Counted from the stretch's first letter, positions 21,232-30,280 are shown. The stretch is DNA of 64,000 nt from Pseudoxanthomonas winnipegensis (GCF_004283755.1 NZ_SHMH01000001.1:186001-250000), one strand, 5' to 3'. The notes: generated by a model not told the origin, from the letters alone. Numbers and translations are program-made.

Positions 21232-23457
21232 TCAGTTCTCCAGCTGATCGATGGCGCCCTGCATGGCGCTGTAGAAGGCGTCCTCGTGCCGATGCATGCG
21301 CACGCGATCCAGCTGCGCCATCGCCGACAGCTCGTCGGGCGAGGCCACGCACATGCGGCTGCCGCTGCGGTCCACGAACATCAGTCGCGCCGAGATCGGG
21401 CTGATCCAGCTCAGCTTGCCGGCGCGCACGCTGCCGCTGCGCGAGACGAAGTCCAGCCAGGTGCCCATCGGCAGCTGGCGGAAGTAGTCGGCGGTGACCT
21501 CGTCGACCTCGGCCAGCGCCTGCGGCTCCTCCCACGCCGCAGGCGCGGGCGCCTCGGGCTGGGCGATCAGCGGCGGACGCGGCAGCGGCGGCAGCTCGGA
21601 CAGGGCCGCCGCATCCTTGCTGGCCTGGCCGGACAGCGCATCGCGCAGCGCGGCGCGCGCGGCCTGCGCATCGGCCTGGCTCAGCCCCAGGTTGTCCAGT
21701 AGCTTGGTAAGCGCCGGCTGCAGCTGCTCCAGCCAGGGCCGGGCCTGATCGTGGACGCGGGCCAGGTCCAGTTCCTCCAGCAGCGCATCGGCCAGCGCCA
21801 GCGCCTGGGCCAGATCGTCCGCGCCGCTCTCCCCGCGCAGCACGGTCATGCCCACATAGGGCGACCAGTAGCGGGTCATGAAGTCGCTGATCGCCGGCGG
21901 CAGGGTGCGGCCCTGCAGCCGCGCGGCGGCGGCGCCGTCGGCGAAGCGGCGCGCTTCCTCGCGGCGCTCCTGGGCGCGATGCAGCTCGGTGGCGCGGCGC
22001 TCGGCGATCTCGACCCGGCGCTTGTAGCTGGCAAAGGCGGTGCCGAAGGACTGCAGCCAGCCGGCGAACACCTCGGTGTGCTCGGCGAAGTCCTGCTGGA
22101 TGGCGTCGACGGTGCGGTCGAACTCCGCGCGCAGGGCCTTCTCGGCGGCCTCGTCGCCGACCAGGGACTCGGCCGCATCCGCCAGCAGGTTGAGCAGGCG
22201 GCGCGGCGGGTCGTTCTCGCGCAGGAACAGGTCCGGGCTCAGCAGTGCGACCTTGGCGTAGGGCACCAGCAGCTGCTGCATGTCCTGGCGCACCGGGCCC
22301 TGCAGGTTGCATTCGTCGAGCATCACCTCGAACAGCATCGCCACCAGGTCCAGCATGTCCTCATCGACCGGATCCAGCCGCACCCGCGACGGGTCGATGC
22401 CCAGCTTGGCGCCGGTGGCGCGGATGTCGTCCTTCAGCCGGTCCTTGAGCCGCGCCGGGCGCGGGCCGGCGGGCGACTCCTCCGGCATGGACTGCAGCAG
22501 CGAGAGCACCGAGAGCAGCTCGCGCTGGGACAGCGCCCGCCGCGCGTCCGGGCCGGCCTGCTGCTCGAGCTGGCGCGAGCGCTGCAGCAGCGCGTGCAGG
22601 TCCGCCGGCAGGATCTCCTGCACCGCACGGGCGTGCTCGTTGCCGGCCGGCGCGGTGCCGGCCGCGTCCGGCGGCTGCCACTGGGCGAAGAAGCGCGCGA
22701 TCCAGTCCGGCGCCTGCTCGCCATCGGCCTCACCCTCGGTGATCAGCCGCGTGCTGGGGATGCGCCGGCGCGAGCGCGGCTGCAGCAGCGCGCGCTCTGA
22801 GGCCTGGATCACCTGCATCAGGCGCTGTTCCAGCCCGGCGTACAGCACGCCCAGGCGCGACTGCAGCTCGTCCTCGCAGATGCGGATGATCTCCAGCCGC
22901 GCGGCCGGAGCCAGGGTCAGCTCCTCGAAGGCGTCGAACACACCGGCGCCGAGGTGGTGCGGGCCGAACGGCAGCGTGTCGTCGCTGAGCTTGATCCCAC
23001 CGGCGAGCAGGCCGACGTAGCGGTTCACCCGCATCAGCTCGGTCCGCCAGCGCGCGGCGATGGCGTCGGCCATGCGCCGGATTGCCAGGCGCACCTCCAT
23101 GTCCTGGTAGCTGAGCAGGCTCAGGCGCGCGGCGCCGTCGCGATCCAGGTCGGCCTCGGCCAGCTTGTACTCCACCGACAGCGGCCGGCCCAGCTCCAGC
23201 AGCTGCCAGGCGTTGACCAGATGGCTGCGGAAGCGCGAGAGGCTGTGCTCGCGGCGGCGGCGGACTTCCTGCTTGGCCTCGATCAGGTCGATCTGCGAGG
23301 CGCCGCCGCTGCCGGCCTGTTCATCCAGGCGCGCGGGCAATACGTCCATCACCGACTGGAAAATCTCGCCCAGCGGCACGACGGCCAGCAGCCGCACGTG
23401 CTCCAGCAGCGCCGCATTGCGGTCGCGCCTGCTGTCCTGGGTGAAACCGTTCAACAT
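21232..23457 (-). CDS. DUF1631 domain protein, paralogue 2
   Basis: Protein of 741 aa from the ATG at 23457. It is colinear with paralogue 1 over nearly the whole length: QRELLSVLSLLQSMP, DPVDEDMLDLVAMLFEVMLDECNL, YKRRVEIAERRATELHRAQER, and the terminal FRQLPMGTWLDFVSRSGSVRAGKLSWISP...RLMFVDRSGSRMCVASPDELS with HRHEDAFYSAMQGAIDQLEN. The two genes clearly arose by tandem duplication followed by strong divergence of the linkers. Soluble, cytosolic and helical; function unknown. Divergent from the nitroreductase gene with a 138-nt gap that should hold both promoters. Confidence 0.85.
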   Translation of the reverse strand: MLNGFTQDSRRDRNAALLEHVRLLAVVPLGEIFQSVMDVLPARLDEQAGSGGASQIDLIEAKQEVRRRREHSLSRFRSHLVNAWQLLELGRPLSVEYKLAEADLDRDGAARLSLLSYQDMEVRLAIRRMADAIAARWRTELMRVNRYVGLLAGGIKLSDDTLPFGPHHLGAGVFDAFEELTLAPAARLEIIRICEDELQSRLGVLYAGLEQRLMQVIQASERALLQPRSRRRIPSTRLITEGEADGEQAPDWIARFFAQWQPPDAAGTAPAGNEHARAVQEILPADLHALLQRSRQLEQQAGPDARRALSQRELLSVLSLLQSMPEESPAGPRPARLKDRLKDDIRATGAKLGIDPSRVRLDPVDEDMLDLVAMLFEVMLDECNLQGPVRQDMQQLLVPYAKVALLSPDLFLRENDPPRRLLNLLADAAESLVGDEAAEKALRAEFDRTVDAIQQDFAEHTEVFAGWLQSFGTAFASYKRRVEIAERRATELHRAQERREEARRFADGAAAARLQGRTLPPAISDFMTRYWSPYVGMTVLRGESGADDLAQALALADALLEELDLARVHDQARPWLEQLQPALTKLLDNLGLSQADAQAARAALRDALSGQASKDAAALSELPPLPRPPLIAQPEAPAPAAWEEPQALAEVDEVTADYFRQLPMGTWLDFVSRSGSVRAGKLSWISPISARLMFVDRSGSRMCVASPDELSAMAQLDRVRMHRHEDAFYSAMQGAIDQLEN

Positions 23458-23595
23458 GCCCCGATCCCACGCCCCCGTCAGTGCCGTCAAGTCGCTCGAG
23501 AATCTCCTGGCCGGATGACCATGAGACCGGCGCCGCATGCGCCGGTCGACCTGTACAACACTCAAAAACCGTGCCAAGCCGCTAAACTTCAGCGT

Positions 23596-24180
23596 ATGCC
23601 GACCCCAGAACTGCTGCAAGCGCTCGACCAGCGCCGTTCAGTCCCGTCAAAGCAGCTTTATGCGCCCGGGCCGGACACGCCGACGCTGTTGCGCATGCTG
23701 GAGAGCGCCAGCCGCGTGCCCGACCACGGCAAGCTGGTGCCCTGGCGCTTCATCCGCATCGAAGGCCAGGCCCGCGCGGCGATGAGCCGGCTGCTGGAAG
23801 CCCGGACGCGGCAGAAGGATCCGCAGGCCTCCGAGGCGGCGTTGGAGAAGGAGCGCGGCAGGTTTTCTTACGCGCCCGTCATCATCACCGTGGTCGCCCG
23901 CCTGCAGCCCGGTCACAAAGTGCCGCTCGAGGAGCAATGGCTGACCGCCGGCAGCGTCTGCTTCGCCCTGCTGCAGGCCGCGCAGGCGCTCGGCTTCGGC
24001 GCGCAATGGCTGACCGGCTGGGCGGCCAGCGATCCGGTGGTGTGCACCGAGCTGGGCCTGGGCCCGGACGAGCGCATCGCCGGCTTCATCCATATCGGCA
24101 CCGCCGCGATCGAGGTCCCCGAGCGCGAGCGCCCGGACGCTGCGGCGCTGCTCACCGACTGGACCGGCGAACGTGCCTAG
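23596..24180 (+). CDS. Nitroreductase family protein, YdjA-like
   Basis: Protein of 194 aa, a compact FMN-dependent oxidoreductase of the YdjA subgroup. The N-terminal RRSVPSKQLYAPGPD and the helix LLRMLESASRVPDHGKLVPWRFI hold FMN-contacting residues. The second half has QWLTAGSVCFALLQAAQALGFGAQWLTGW, typical of the family, and GFIHIGT. The physiological substrate is not known; the enzymes use NAD(P)H to reduce nitro or quinone compounds. It is followed after 57 nt by the exonuclease gene and may be part of the same transcript. Confidence 0.9.
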   Translation: MPTPELLQALDQRRSVPSKQLYAPGPDTPTLLRMLESASRVPDHGKLVPWRFIRIEGQARAAMSRLLEARTRQKDPQASEAALEKERGRFSYAPVIITVVARLQPGHKVPLEEQWLTAGSVCFALLQAAQALGFGAQWLTGWAASDPVVCTELGLGPDERIAGFIHIGTAAIEVPERERPDAAALLTDWTGERA

Positions 24181-24237
24181 TCCGCACCCGGCCTGCGTGC
24201 GGCCTTGCCGGGCCTGGCATGGCGGCGGAGGTGGGTC

Positions 24238-25191
24238 GTGCTGAAGGACCTGTATCTGGTCGATGCCAGCCTGTACGTGTTTCGGGCCTGGCACTCGATG
24301 CCCGACCAGTTCCGCGATGCCGAGGGCTGGCCGACCAATGCCGTGCATGGCTTCGCGCGCTTCCTGCTGGAGCTGGGCGAACGCCAGCGCCCGACGCATA
24401 TCGCGGTGGCCTTCGACGAGGCGCTGGACAGCTGCTTCCGCCATGGCCTGTATCCGGCCTACAAGGGCAACCGCGAGCCTGCACCGCCCGAGCTGCGGCG
24501 CCAGTTCGCGCACTGCAAGGCGCTGTGCGCGGCGCTGGGCTTCAACGTGCTGGCCCACACCGAGTACGAGGCCGACGACCTGATCGGCAGCGCCCTGCAC
24601 GCGGCGCGGCCGCTGGGCTTCCGCGGGGTGATCGTCTCGGCCGACAAGGACCTCTCCCAACTGTTGGGTGAAGGCGACGAGCAGTGGGATTTCGCCCGCG
24701 GTGTGCGCTGGGGCGCGGCCGGGGTCAAGGCGCGCCATGGCGTGGAAGCCCACCAGATCGCCGACTACCTGGCCCTGTGCGGCGATGCCATCGACAACAT
24801 TCCCGGCGTCAGCGGCATCGGCGCCAAGACCGCGGCGATCCTGCTGGCGCACTTCGGCAGCCTGGACGCGCTGCTGGCGCGCTGCGACGAAGTCGCGTTC
24901 CTGCGCCTGCGCGGCGCCGCCCAGGTCGCAACGCGCCTTCGCGAGCAGCGCGAACACGCGCTGCTGTGGCGGCAGCTGACCACCATCGCGCTGGATGCGC
25001 CGCTGGACGGGATCATGCCCGGCTTCGCGCGCGCGCCGGCCGATGGCCAGTTGCTCGACGCACTGTGCGAAGCGCTGCGCTTCGGGCCGACCCTGCGCCG
25101 GCGCCTGCGCGCCGCCTCCGGGCTGGAACAGCCGTGGACGCCACCGCACGACGACGCCCCCCATTTCCCCTCCTACGAGCCGGCCCAATGA
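24238..25191 (+). CDS. 5'-3' exonuclease (flap nuclease-like, Xni/Pol I N-domain type)
   Basis: Protein of 317 aa from the GTG at 24238, which has a strong GGAGG eight bases upstream. It contains the PIN-like nuclease core with YLVDASLYVFRAWH, VAFDEALDSCFRHGLYPAYKGNR, the acidic cluster TEYEADDLIG, VSADKDLSQLL, and the helix-hairpin-helix ALCGDAIDNIPGVSGIGAKTA, all as in the 5' nuclease domain of DNA polymerase I. There is no polymerase domain. It should act on flap or 5' ends of DNA. Its stop overlaps the NUDIX gene (ATGA). Confidence 0.9.
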   Translation: MLKDLYLVDASLYVFRAWHSMPDQFRDAEGWPTNAVHGFARFLLELGERQRPTHIAVAFDEALDSCFRHGLYPAYKGNREPAPPELRRQFAHCKALCAALGFNVLAHTEYEADDLIGSALHAARPLGFRGVIVSADKDLSQLLGEGDEQWDFARGVRWGAAGVKARHGVEAHQIADYLALCGDAIDNIPGVSGIGAKTAAILLAHFGSLDALLARCDEVAFLRLRGAAQVATRLREQREHALLWRQLTTIALDAPLDGIMPGFARAPADGQLLDALCEALRFGPTLRRRLRAASGLEQPWTPPHDDAPHFPSYEPAQ

Positions 25192-25739
25192 GTTCCAAGA
25201 CCGAACCCGCAGAAGTGATGTACGACGGCCAGTACCTGCGCCTGATCCGGCGCGGCACCTGGGAATACGCCGAGCGCGCCCATGCCGGCGGGCTGGCGGC
25301 GATCATCATCGCCGTCACCCCGGAGGACAAGATCGTCTTCGTCGAGCAGTTCCGCGTGCCGCTGCAGGCCAACACCATCGAGATGCCGGCCGGCCTGGTC
25401 GGCGACATCCACACCGGTGAGTCGATCGAGGTCTCGGCCATCCGCGAGCTGGAGGAGGAAACCGGCTGGACCGCCGAGCACGCCGAGGTGCTGCTGATCG
25501 GGCCGGTGTCCTCGGGCTCGACCAACGAGCGCATCGCCTTCGTGCTCGCCACCGGCCTGCGCCGCGTCGGGCCCGGCGGCGGCGACGAGGACGAGAACAT
25601 CACCGTGCACGAGATCCCGCGCGCGCAGGCCGCTGCCTGGCTGGTGGGCAAGCTCGGCGAGGGCTATGAGCTCGACGCCAAGCTCTGGGCCGGCCTGTGG
25701 ATGATCGAGCACCACCTGGACGGCACGCCGCGTGGCTGA
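25188..25739 (+). CDS. NUDIX hydrolase, ADP-ribose pyrophosphatase-like
   Basis: Protein of 183 aa. The NUDIX box is present as GESIEVSAIRELEEETGW, with all the glutamates that bind the metal, preceded by VEQFRVPLQANTIEMPAGLVGD, the pattern typical of ADP-sugar pyrophosphatases. SSGSTNERIAFVLATGLRRV follows. It should hydrolyse a nucleoside diphosphate linked to another moiety in the cytosol. The gene overlaps the exonuclease at the 5' end and the next gene by eight bases at the 3' end, so the three are translationally linked. Confidence 0.9.
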   Translation: MSSKTEPAEVMYDGQYLRLIRRGTWEYAERAHAGGLAAIIIAVTPEDKIVFVEQFRVPLQANTIEMPAGLVGDIHTGESIEVSAIRELEEETGWTAEHAEVLLIGPVSSGSTNERIAFVLATGLRRVGPGGGDEDENITVHEIPRAQAAAWLVGKLGEGYELDAKLWAGLWMIEHHLDGTPRG

Positions 25740-26508
25740 GCCGACCCTGCTGGGACCGCAGGACCCGCCGCCGTTCACCGTGCTCGGCGCGCAGGGCGCC
25801 TCGCCCTACCTGCTCATCGCCGACCACGCCGGCCAGGCCGTGCCGGCCGCGCTGGACCAGCTGGGCCTGCCGCAGGCCGAACTGGACCGCCACATCGGCT
25901 GGGACATCGGCATCGCCGGCACCACCCGCGCGCTGGCCGCACTGCTGGACGCCACTGCGATCCTGCAGACCTATTCGCGCCTGGTGATCGACTGCAACCG
26001 GCCGCTGGACGCGCCGGGCTCGATCGCCGCGGTCAGCGACGGCACCGACATCGCCGCCAACGTCGCGGCCAACCCGCAGCAGCGCGCGCAGCGGGCCGCG
26101 GAGATCTTCCAGCCCTACCACGACGCGATCCGCGGCCAGCTCGACGCGCGCGCCGCGCGCGGGCAGCCGACGATCCTGATCGCCATGCACAGTTTCACCC
26201 CGGTGTTCGCCGGCATCGTGCGGCCCTGGCACGCCGGCGTGCTGTACCAGCGCGACGCGCGCCTGGCCCACGCCCTCAAGCCGCTGCTCGAGACCGAGGG
26301 GCTGACCGTCGGCGACAACGAGCCCTACGCGGTCAGCGACGCCACCGACTACGCCATCCCCGTGCACGGCGAGGCGCGCGGGCTGGTGCACCTGGAGCTG
26401 GAAATCCGCCAGGACCTGATCGCCACCGACGAGGGCCAGCGCGCCTGGGCGCAGCGGCTGGCGCGCCTGTTCACCCGTCTGGCGCCGGATTTCACACCAC
26501 AACCCTGA
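25732..26508 (+). CDS. N-formylglutamate amidohydrolase family protein
   Basis: Protein of 258 aa starting with GTG at 25732 inside the end of the NUDIX gene. Family sequences are YLLIADHAGQAVPAAL (metal ligand region), HIGWDIGIAGTTRALA, YSRLVIDCNRP, IAMHSFTPVFAG and PVHGEARGLVHLELEIRQDLI. Members cleave N-formyl-L-glutamate, a step in histidine breakdown, but many stand-alone relatives such as this one are not linked to hut genes, and none is in the window. The substrate is therefore open. Confidence 0.88.
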   Translation: MAEPTLLGPQDPPPFTVLGAQGASPYLLIADHAGQAVPAALDQLGLPQAELDRHIGWDIGIAGTTRALAALLDATAILQTYSRLVIDCNRPLDAPGSIAAVSDGTDIAANVAANPQQRAQRAAEIFQPYHDAIRGQLDARAARGQPTILIAMHSFTPVFAGIVRPWHAGVLYQRDARLAHALKPLLETEGLTVGDNEPYAVSDATDYAIPVHGEARGLVHLELEIRQDLIATDEGQRAWAQRLARLFTRLAPDFTPQP

Positions 26509-26551
26509 AAATCCCGCTATATGGAGGGCTGTCCCCCGACCGCCCTCCCAC

Positions 26552-27418
26552 ATGCTCATCCGCCTGGGTTACGAAATCGCCTTCCGGCTGCCGCAGCCCA
26601 CCTCGATGCTGGTGACGCTGAACATCCACGACAGCCGCCGCACCGACATCGTCATCGGCCAGGAGCTGCGCGCCCTGCCCGGCGTGCCGATGCGCCAGTA
26701 CCACGACAGCTTCGGCAATACCTGCACCCGCCTGCACGCGCCGGCCGGGCTGTTCACCCTGTACGCCGACGCGGTGGTGCAGGACGACGGCCAGCCCGAT
26801 CCCGTCGCGCCGGGCGCGCGCGAGGTGCCGGTGGACCAGTTGCCGGACGACACCCTGCTGTTCCTGCTCGGCAGCCGTTACTGCGAGACCGACCAGCTGG
26901 TCTCCATGGCCTGGGACCTGTTCGGCGCCACGCCGACGGGCTGGGCGCGCGTGCAGGCGATCTGCGACTACGTGCACAACGCGATCCAGTTCGGCTACCA
27001 GCATGCGCGCGCCACCAAGGGCGCGGTCGAGGCGCTGCAGGAGGGCCGCGGCGTGTGCCGCGACTTCGCGCATTCGGCCATCGCCCTGTGCCGCTGCATG
27101 AACATCCCGGCGCGCTACTGCACCGGTTATCTGGGCGACATCGGCATCCCGCCGGTGGATGCGCCGATGGATTTCTCGGCCTGGTTCGAGGCCTATCTGG
27201 ACGGGCGCTGGTACACCTTCGACGCGCGCCACAACACCCCGCGCATCGGCCGCGTGCTGATCGCCCGCGGCCGCGATGCAGCCGATGCGGCGATCAGCAA
27301 CAGCTTCGGCTTCAACACGCTGGAGAAATTCGAGGTTTGGACCGACGAGACCGACGATCCGACCCTCTCTCCACGCGTGCCGGTGCCGCCCATGCCGCTG
27401 GGCTACGCGCTCACCTGA
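26552..27418 (+). CDS. Transglutaminase-like cysteine protease family protein
   Basis: Protein of 288 aa with the transglutaminase-like fold. The catalytic cysteine lies in RGVCRDFAHSAIALCRCMNIPARYCTGYLG, the histidine/aspartate part in WYTFDARHNTPRIGRVLIARGRDAADA. The first 120 residues form the N-terminal beta domain found in this bacterial group (YEIAFRLPQPTSMLVTLNIH). No signal peptide, so cytosolic. It has its own ATG 43 nt after the amidohydrolase and may complete that operon. The target is unknown; such proteins usually act as peptidases or amidases rather than crosslinkers. Confidence 0.88.
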   Translation: MLIRLGYEIAFRLPQPTSMLVTLNIHDSRRTDIVIGQELRALPGVPMRQYHDSFGNTCTRLHAPAGLFTLYADAVVQDDGQPDPVAPGAREVPVDQLPDDTLLFLLGSRYCETDQLVSMAWDLFGATPTGWARVQAICDYVHNAIQFGYQHARATKGAVEALQEGRGVCRDFAHSAIALCRCMNIPARYCTGYLGDIGIPPVDAPMDFSAWFEAYLDGRWYTFDARHNTPRIGRVLIARGRDAADAAISNSFGFNTLEKFEVWTDETDDPTLSPRVPVPPMPLGYALT

Positions 27419-27431
27419 GCGCGCGGCCGGC

Positions 27432-28373
27432 TCAGGCGAAGCGGTCGGTGGCGCGCACCAGCGCGTCGATGTTCTCTTCCTCGAAGGCCGAGTGGCCCGA
27501 GGTCGGCGTGATCTCCAGGCGCGCCTTCGGCCAGGCCTGGTGCAGGTCCCACGCATTCTGGATCGGGCAGACCACGTCGTAGCGGCCGTGCACGATCACG
27601 CCGGGGATGTCGGCGATGCGGTGCGCGTCGCGCAGCAGCTGATCCTCGACCTCGAAGAAGCCGCCGTTGACGAAGTAGTGGTTCTCGATGCGGGCGAAGG
27701 CCAGCGCGAACTCCGCATCCTCATGGCCGCTGACGAAGTCCTCGTCCACGCGCAGATAGCTGGTCGCGCCTTCCCACACCGACCAGGCGCGCGCGGCAGC
27801 CAGGCGCGTGGCCGCATCGTCGCTGATCAGCCGGCGGTGGAAGGCCGAGATCAGATCGGCGCGCTCCACTTCGGGGATCGCGGCGATGTAGTGCTGCCAG
27901 GCCTCGGGGAACAGGCGGTTGGCGCCTTCCTGGTAGAACCACTCCAACTCCCAGCGGCGCAGCATGAAGATGCCGCGCAGCACCAGCTCGGTCACGCGCT
28001 GCGGATGGGTCTGCGCGTAGGCCAGCGCCAGGGTCGAGCCCCAGCTGCCGCCGAACACCTGCCAGGTCTCGATGCCCAGGTGCGCGCGCAGCTTCTCGAT
28101 GTCGGCCACCAGGTCCCAGGTGGTGTTGTCCACCAGATCGGCGTGCGGCCGCGAGCGGCCGGAGCCGCGCTGATCGAACAGCACGATGCGGTACTTGGCC
28201 GGATCGTGGAACTGGCGCATCTTCGCGTTGCAGCCGCCGCCCGGCCCGCCGTGCAGCATCACCACCGGCTTGCCCCGCGGATTGCCGCACTGCTCGAAGT
28301 AGAGCGTATGACGCGCGTCGACCTGGAGTTCGCCGGTGTCGAAGGGTTCGATGGCGGGATAGAGCTGGCGCAT
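27432..28373 (-). CDS. pip: Proline iminopeptidase
   Basis: Protein of 313 aa, an alpha/beta hydrolase that removes N-terminal proline from peptides. Signatures: LYFEQCGNPRGKPVVMLHGGPGGGCN near residue 30, the nucleophile elbow GGSWGSTLALAYAQ with the catalytic serine, VLRGIFMLRRWELEWFYQEGANRLFPE, and the histidine in TSGHSAF. The length and the cap region match the S33 family enzymes known first from Xanthomonas and other gammaproteobacteria. Cytosolic. Convergent with the transglutaminase gene (13-nt gap). Confidence 0.95.
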   Translation of the reverse strand: MRQLYPAIEPFDTGELQVDARHTLYFEQCGNPRGKPVVMLHGGPGGGCNAKMRQFHDPAKYRIVLFDQRGSGRSRPHADLVDNTTWDLVADIEKLRAHLGIETWQVFGGSWGSTLALAYAQTHPQRVTELVLRGIFMLRRWELEWFYQEGANRLFPEAWQHYIAAIPEVERADLISAFHRRLISDDAATRLAAARAWSVWEGATSYLRVDEDFVSGHEDAEFALAFARIENHYFVNGGFFEVEDQLLRDAHRIADIPGVIVHGRYDVVCPIQNAWDLHQAWPKARLEITPTSGHSAFEEENIDALVRATDRFA

Positions 28374-28408
28374 GGACGGCCTGGAAGTCGGGAAAAACGA
28401 TCGGCAGT

Positions 28409-29290
28409 TTACGCCACGCCCTGTTGCGACTCGCCGGGCCAGTGACCCAGGCTCACGCGGTCGCGCTGCTCCAGATCCTGTTCGGTGCGCGCCTGATCGA
28501 AGCCCGCCTCACGCAGCAGCGCGCACACCGCCTCGCCTTGATCGAAGCCATGCTCCAGCAGCAGCCAGCCGCCCGGCCGCAGGTGCGCGGGCGCCTGGGC
28601 GACGATGCGGCGGATGTCGTCCAAACCGTCGGCGCCAGAGGCCAGTGCGCTGGCCGGCTCGAAGCGCAGGTCGCCGCGCGTCAGGTGCGAATCGCCGGCC
28701 TCGATGTAGGGCGGGTTGCTGGCGATCAGGTCGAAGCGCTCGCCGGCCAGCGGCGCCAGCCAGTCGCCGTGGACGAAGCGCACCTGGCCCAGGCCGTGCT
28801 CGCGCGCGTTGGCCTGCGCGATCTCGAGCGCGGCGGCGCTGGCGTCGGTGGCGACCACCTGCGCCAGCGGGCGCTCGCTGGCGATGGCCAGGGCGATGGC
28901 GCCGCTGCCGGTGCCCAGGTCCGCGACCCGCGCCGGTGCGTCGGCCGGCAGGCGGTCCAGGGCCAGTTCGACCAGGCGTTCGGTCTCGGCGCGCGGGATC
29001 AGCGTGGCGGGGCCGACCCGCAGGTCAAGCGTCCAGAAGCCGCGCCGGCCGGTGATGTAGGCGATCGGCTCGCCGGCCGCACGCCGCGCCAGCAGCGCGG
29101 CGTAGGCGTCGTGCACGACGGGTTCAACCGGGTCGGAGCCATGCGCGAACAGCCAGGCGCGGTCGCGGCCCAGGGCATGCAGCAGCAACAGCTCGGCCTC
29201 GAAGCGCGCCGCGTCGCTGCCCAGCTGTGCGGCGCCGTGCCGCAGCAGCGCGTCCAGGCGTTCGGGTGACTGCGTTTTCATTCGCGCCAT
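28409..29290 (-). CDS. prmC: Release factor glutamine methyltransferase
   Basis: Protein of 293 aa (ATG at 29281 would give 290). It methylates the glutamine of the GGQ motif in release factors RF1 and RF2. The N-terminal helical domain is followed by the Rossmann SAM-binding loop [16 protein letters not shown] and the catalytic [12 protein letters not shown] motif; [11 protein letters not shown] and [13 protein letters not shown] are also typical. prfA is not next to it here, unlike in E. coli. Upstream is the oppositely oriented esterase, with a shared short promoter region. Confidence 0.93.
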   Translation of the reverse strand: MARMKTQSPERLDALLRHGAAQLGSDAARFEAELLLLHALGRDRAWLFAHGSDPVEPVVHDAYAALLARRAAGEPIAYITGRRGFWTLDLRVGPATLIPRAETERLVELALDRLPADAPARVADLGTGSGAIALAIASERPLAQVVATDASAAALEIAQANAREHGLGQVRFVHGDWLAPLAGERFDLIASNPPYIEAGDSHLTRGDLRFEPASALASGADGLDDIRRIVAQAPAHLRPGGWLLLEHGFDQGEAVCALLREAGFDQARTEQDLEQRDRVSLGHWPGESQQGVA

Positions 29291-29344
29291 GGTAGCCGTT
29301 GCACCCTGCGCCCTTTCCTATTGTCCTTGCCGGAGCCCTACGCC

Positions 29345-30184
29345 TTGAAGCCTTCACGTTTGCTGCGCCTGGGTCTGGGCGCGCTGAGCGCACTGACCCT
29401 GAGCGCCTGCCAGAGCCTGGCCTTCGGCATCGCCAACCATGGTCAGGGCCAGCCCGACGCAACAGCCGTCTACGACCCGGTGCGGCAGCTCTCGCTGGAC
29501 GTCTATCGCCCCGTCGCCGCGGGCCACGACGCGCCGGTGCTGGTCTATTTCTACGGCGGCAACTGGCAGCACGGGTCCCGCAGCGATTACCGCTTCGTCG
29601 GCCGGCGGCTGGCCTCGACCGGCGCGGTGGTGATGATCGCCGACTACCGGCTGGCGCCGGACACGGTCTTTCCCGGCTTCGTCGAGGACGGCGCGCGCGC
29701 GGTGGCCTGGGCGCGCGCCCATGCGGCCGATTACGGCGCCAACCCGGCGCGGATCTTCCTGGCTGGCCATTCGGCCGGGGCGCAGATCGCCGCCCTGCTG
29801 GGCACCGATGCGCACTATCTGGCCGACCAGGGCGTGCCGCGCTCGGCGATCGCCGGTGTGATCGGGCTGGCCGGGCCGTACGACTTCCAGATCAGCGGGG
29901 AGCTCACCGAGGTGTTCGGGCCGCCGTCGCGCTGGCCGCGAGCGCAGCCGATTGGCTTCGTCGATGGCGACGAGCCCCCCTTCCTGCTGGTCAGCGGGCG
30001 CAAGGACACCGAGGTCGAACCGCGCCAGACCGAGGACCTGGCCGAGCGCCTGCGCGCGGCGGGCGGACAGGTGGAGGTGCTGTGGCTGCCCGGTGGCCAT
30101 CTGGCGCCGCTGATCGACCTGTATGCGCCCCGCCGGCACCCGGCGCTGCTGGCGCGGATCGGGGAGTTCGTCCGCGCGCCGTGA
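29345..30184 (+). CDS. Alpha/beta hydrolase, esterase-like lipoprotein
   Basis: Protein of 279 aa from a TTG at 29345, selected because it gives a classic lipoprotein signal (basic start, then LTLSAC with the lipidated Cys at residue 20) with GGAG upstream; TTG at 29321 is an alternative. The hydrolase domain has the oxyanion loop YFYGGNWQHGS, the nucleophile elbow AGHSAGAQIAALL, and the final histidine in GGHLAP. It belongs to the carboxylesterase/HSL-like group. Likely anchored to a membrane in the periplasm; substrate unknown. Confidence 0.85.
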   Translation: MKPSRLLRLGLGALSALTLSACQSLAFGIANHGQGQPDATAVYDPVRQLSLDVYRPVAAGHDAPVLVYFYGGNWQHGSRSDYRFVGRRLASTGAVVMIADYRLAPDTVFPGFVEDGARAVAWARAHAADYGANPARIFLAGHSAGAQIAALLGTDAHYLADQGVPRSAIAGVIGLAGPYDFQISGELTEVFGPPSRWPRAQPIGFVDGDEPPFLLVSGRKDTEVEPRQTEDLAERLRAAGGQVEVLWLPGGHLAPLIDLYAPRRHPALLARIGEFVRAP

Positions 30185-30235
30185 CCGAACTGAAACGTGG
30201 CGCGGCCTAGGATGAGGCACTCGCCCGTCAATTGA

Positions 30236-30280
30236 ATCGAGCTATCGAATCGATGCCATCCATCGATTTGAGAAATCGAT
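30236..30280 (+). promoter_or_regulatory. Array of four ATCGA(T/G) hexamers at 13-nt spacing upstream of ahpC
   Basis: Hexamers begin at 30236 (ATCGAG), 30249, 30262 and 30275 (all ATCGAT), each followed by exactly 7 nt. Within the array are the inverted repeats TCGATG-N5-CATCGA and TCGATTT-GAG-AAATCGA. It lies 59 nt upstream of the ahpC ATG, where an activator would bind. OxyR is the obvious candidate, since its gene is in the same locus and it binds four spaced half sites, but the known ATAG-N7-CTAT sites have an 11-nt period, so the match is not exact. Confidence 0.6.

Noticed and set aside
30236-30280. Calling the ATCGAT array a proven OxyR box
   Set aside because: The spacing is 13 nt rather than the 11 nt of known OxyR sites, so it was recorded only as a candidate regulatory array.
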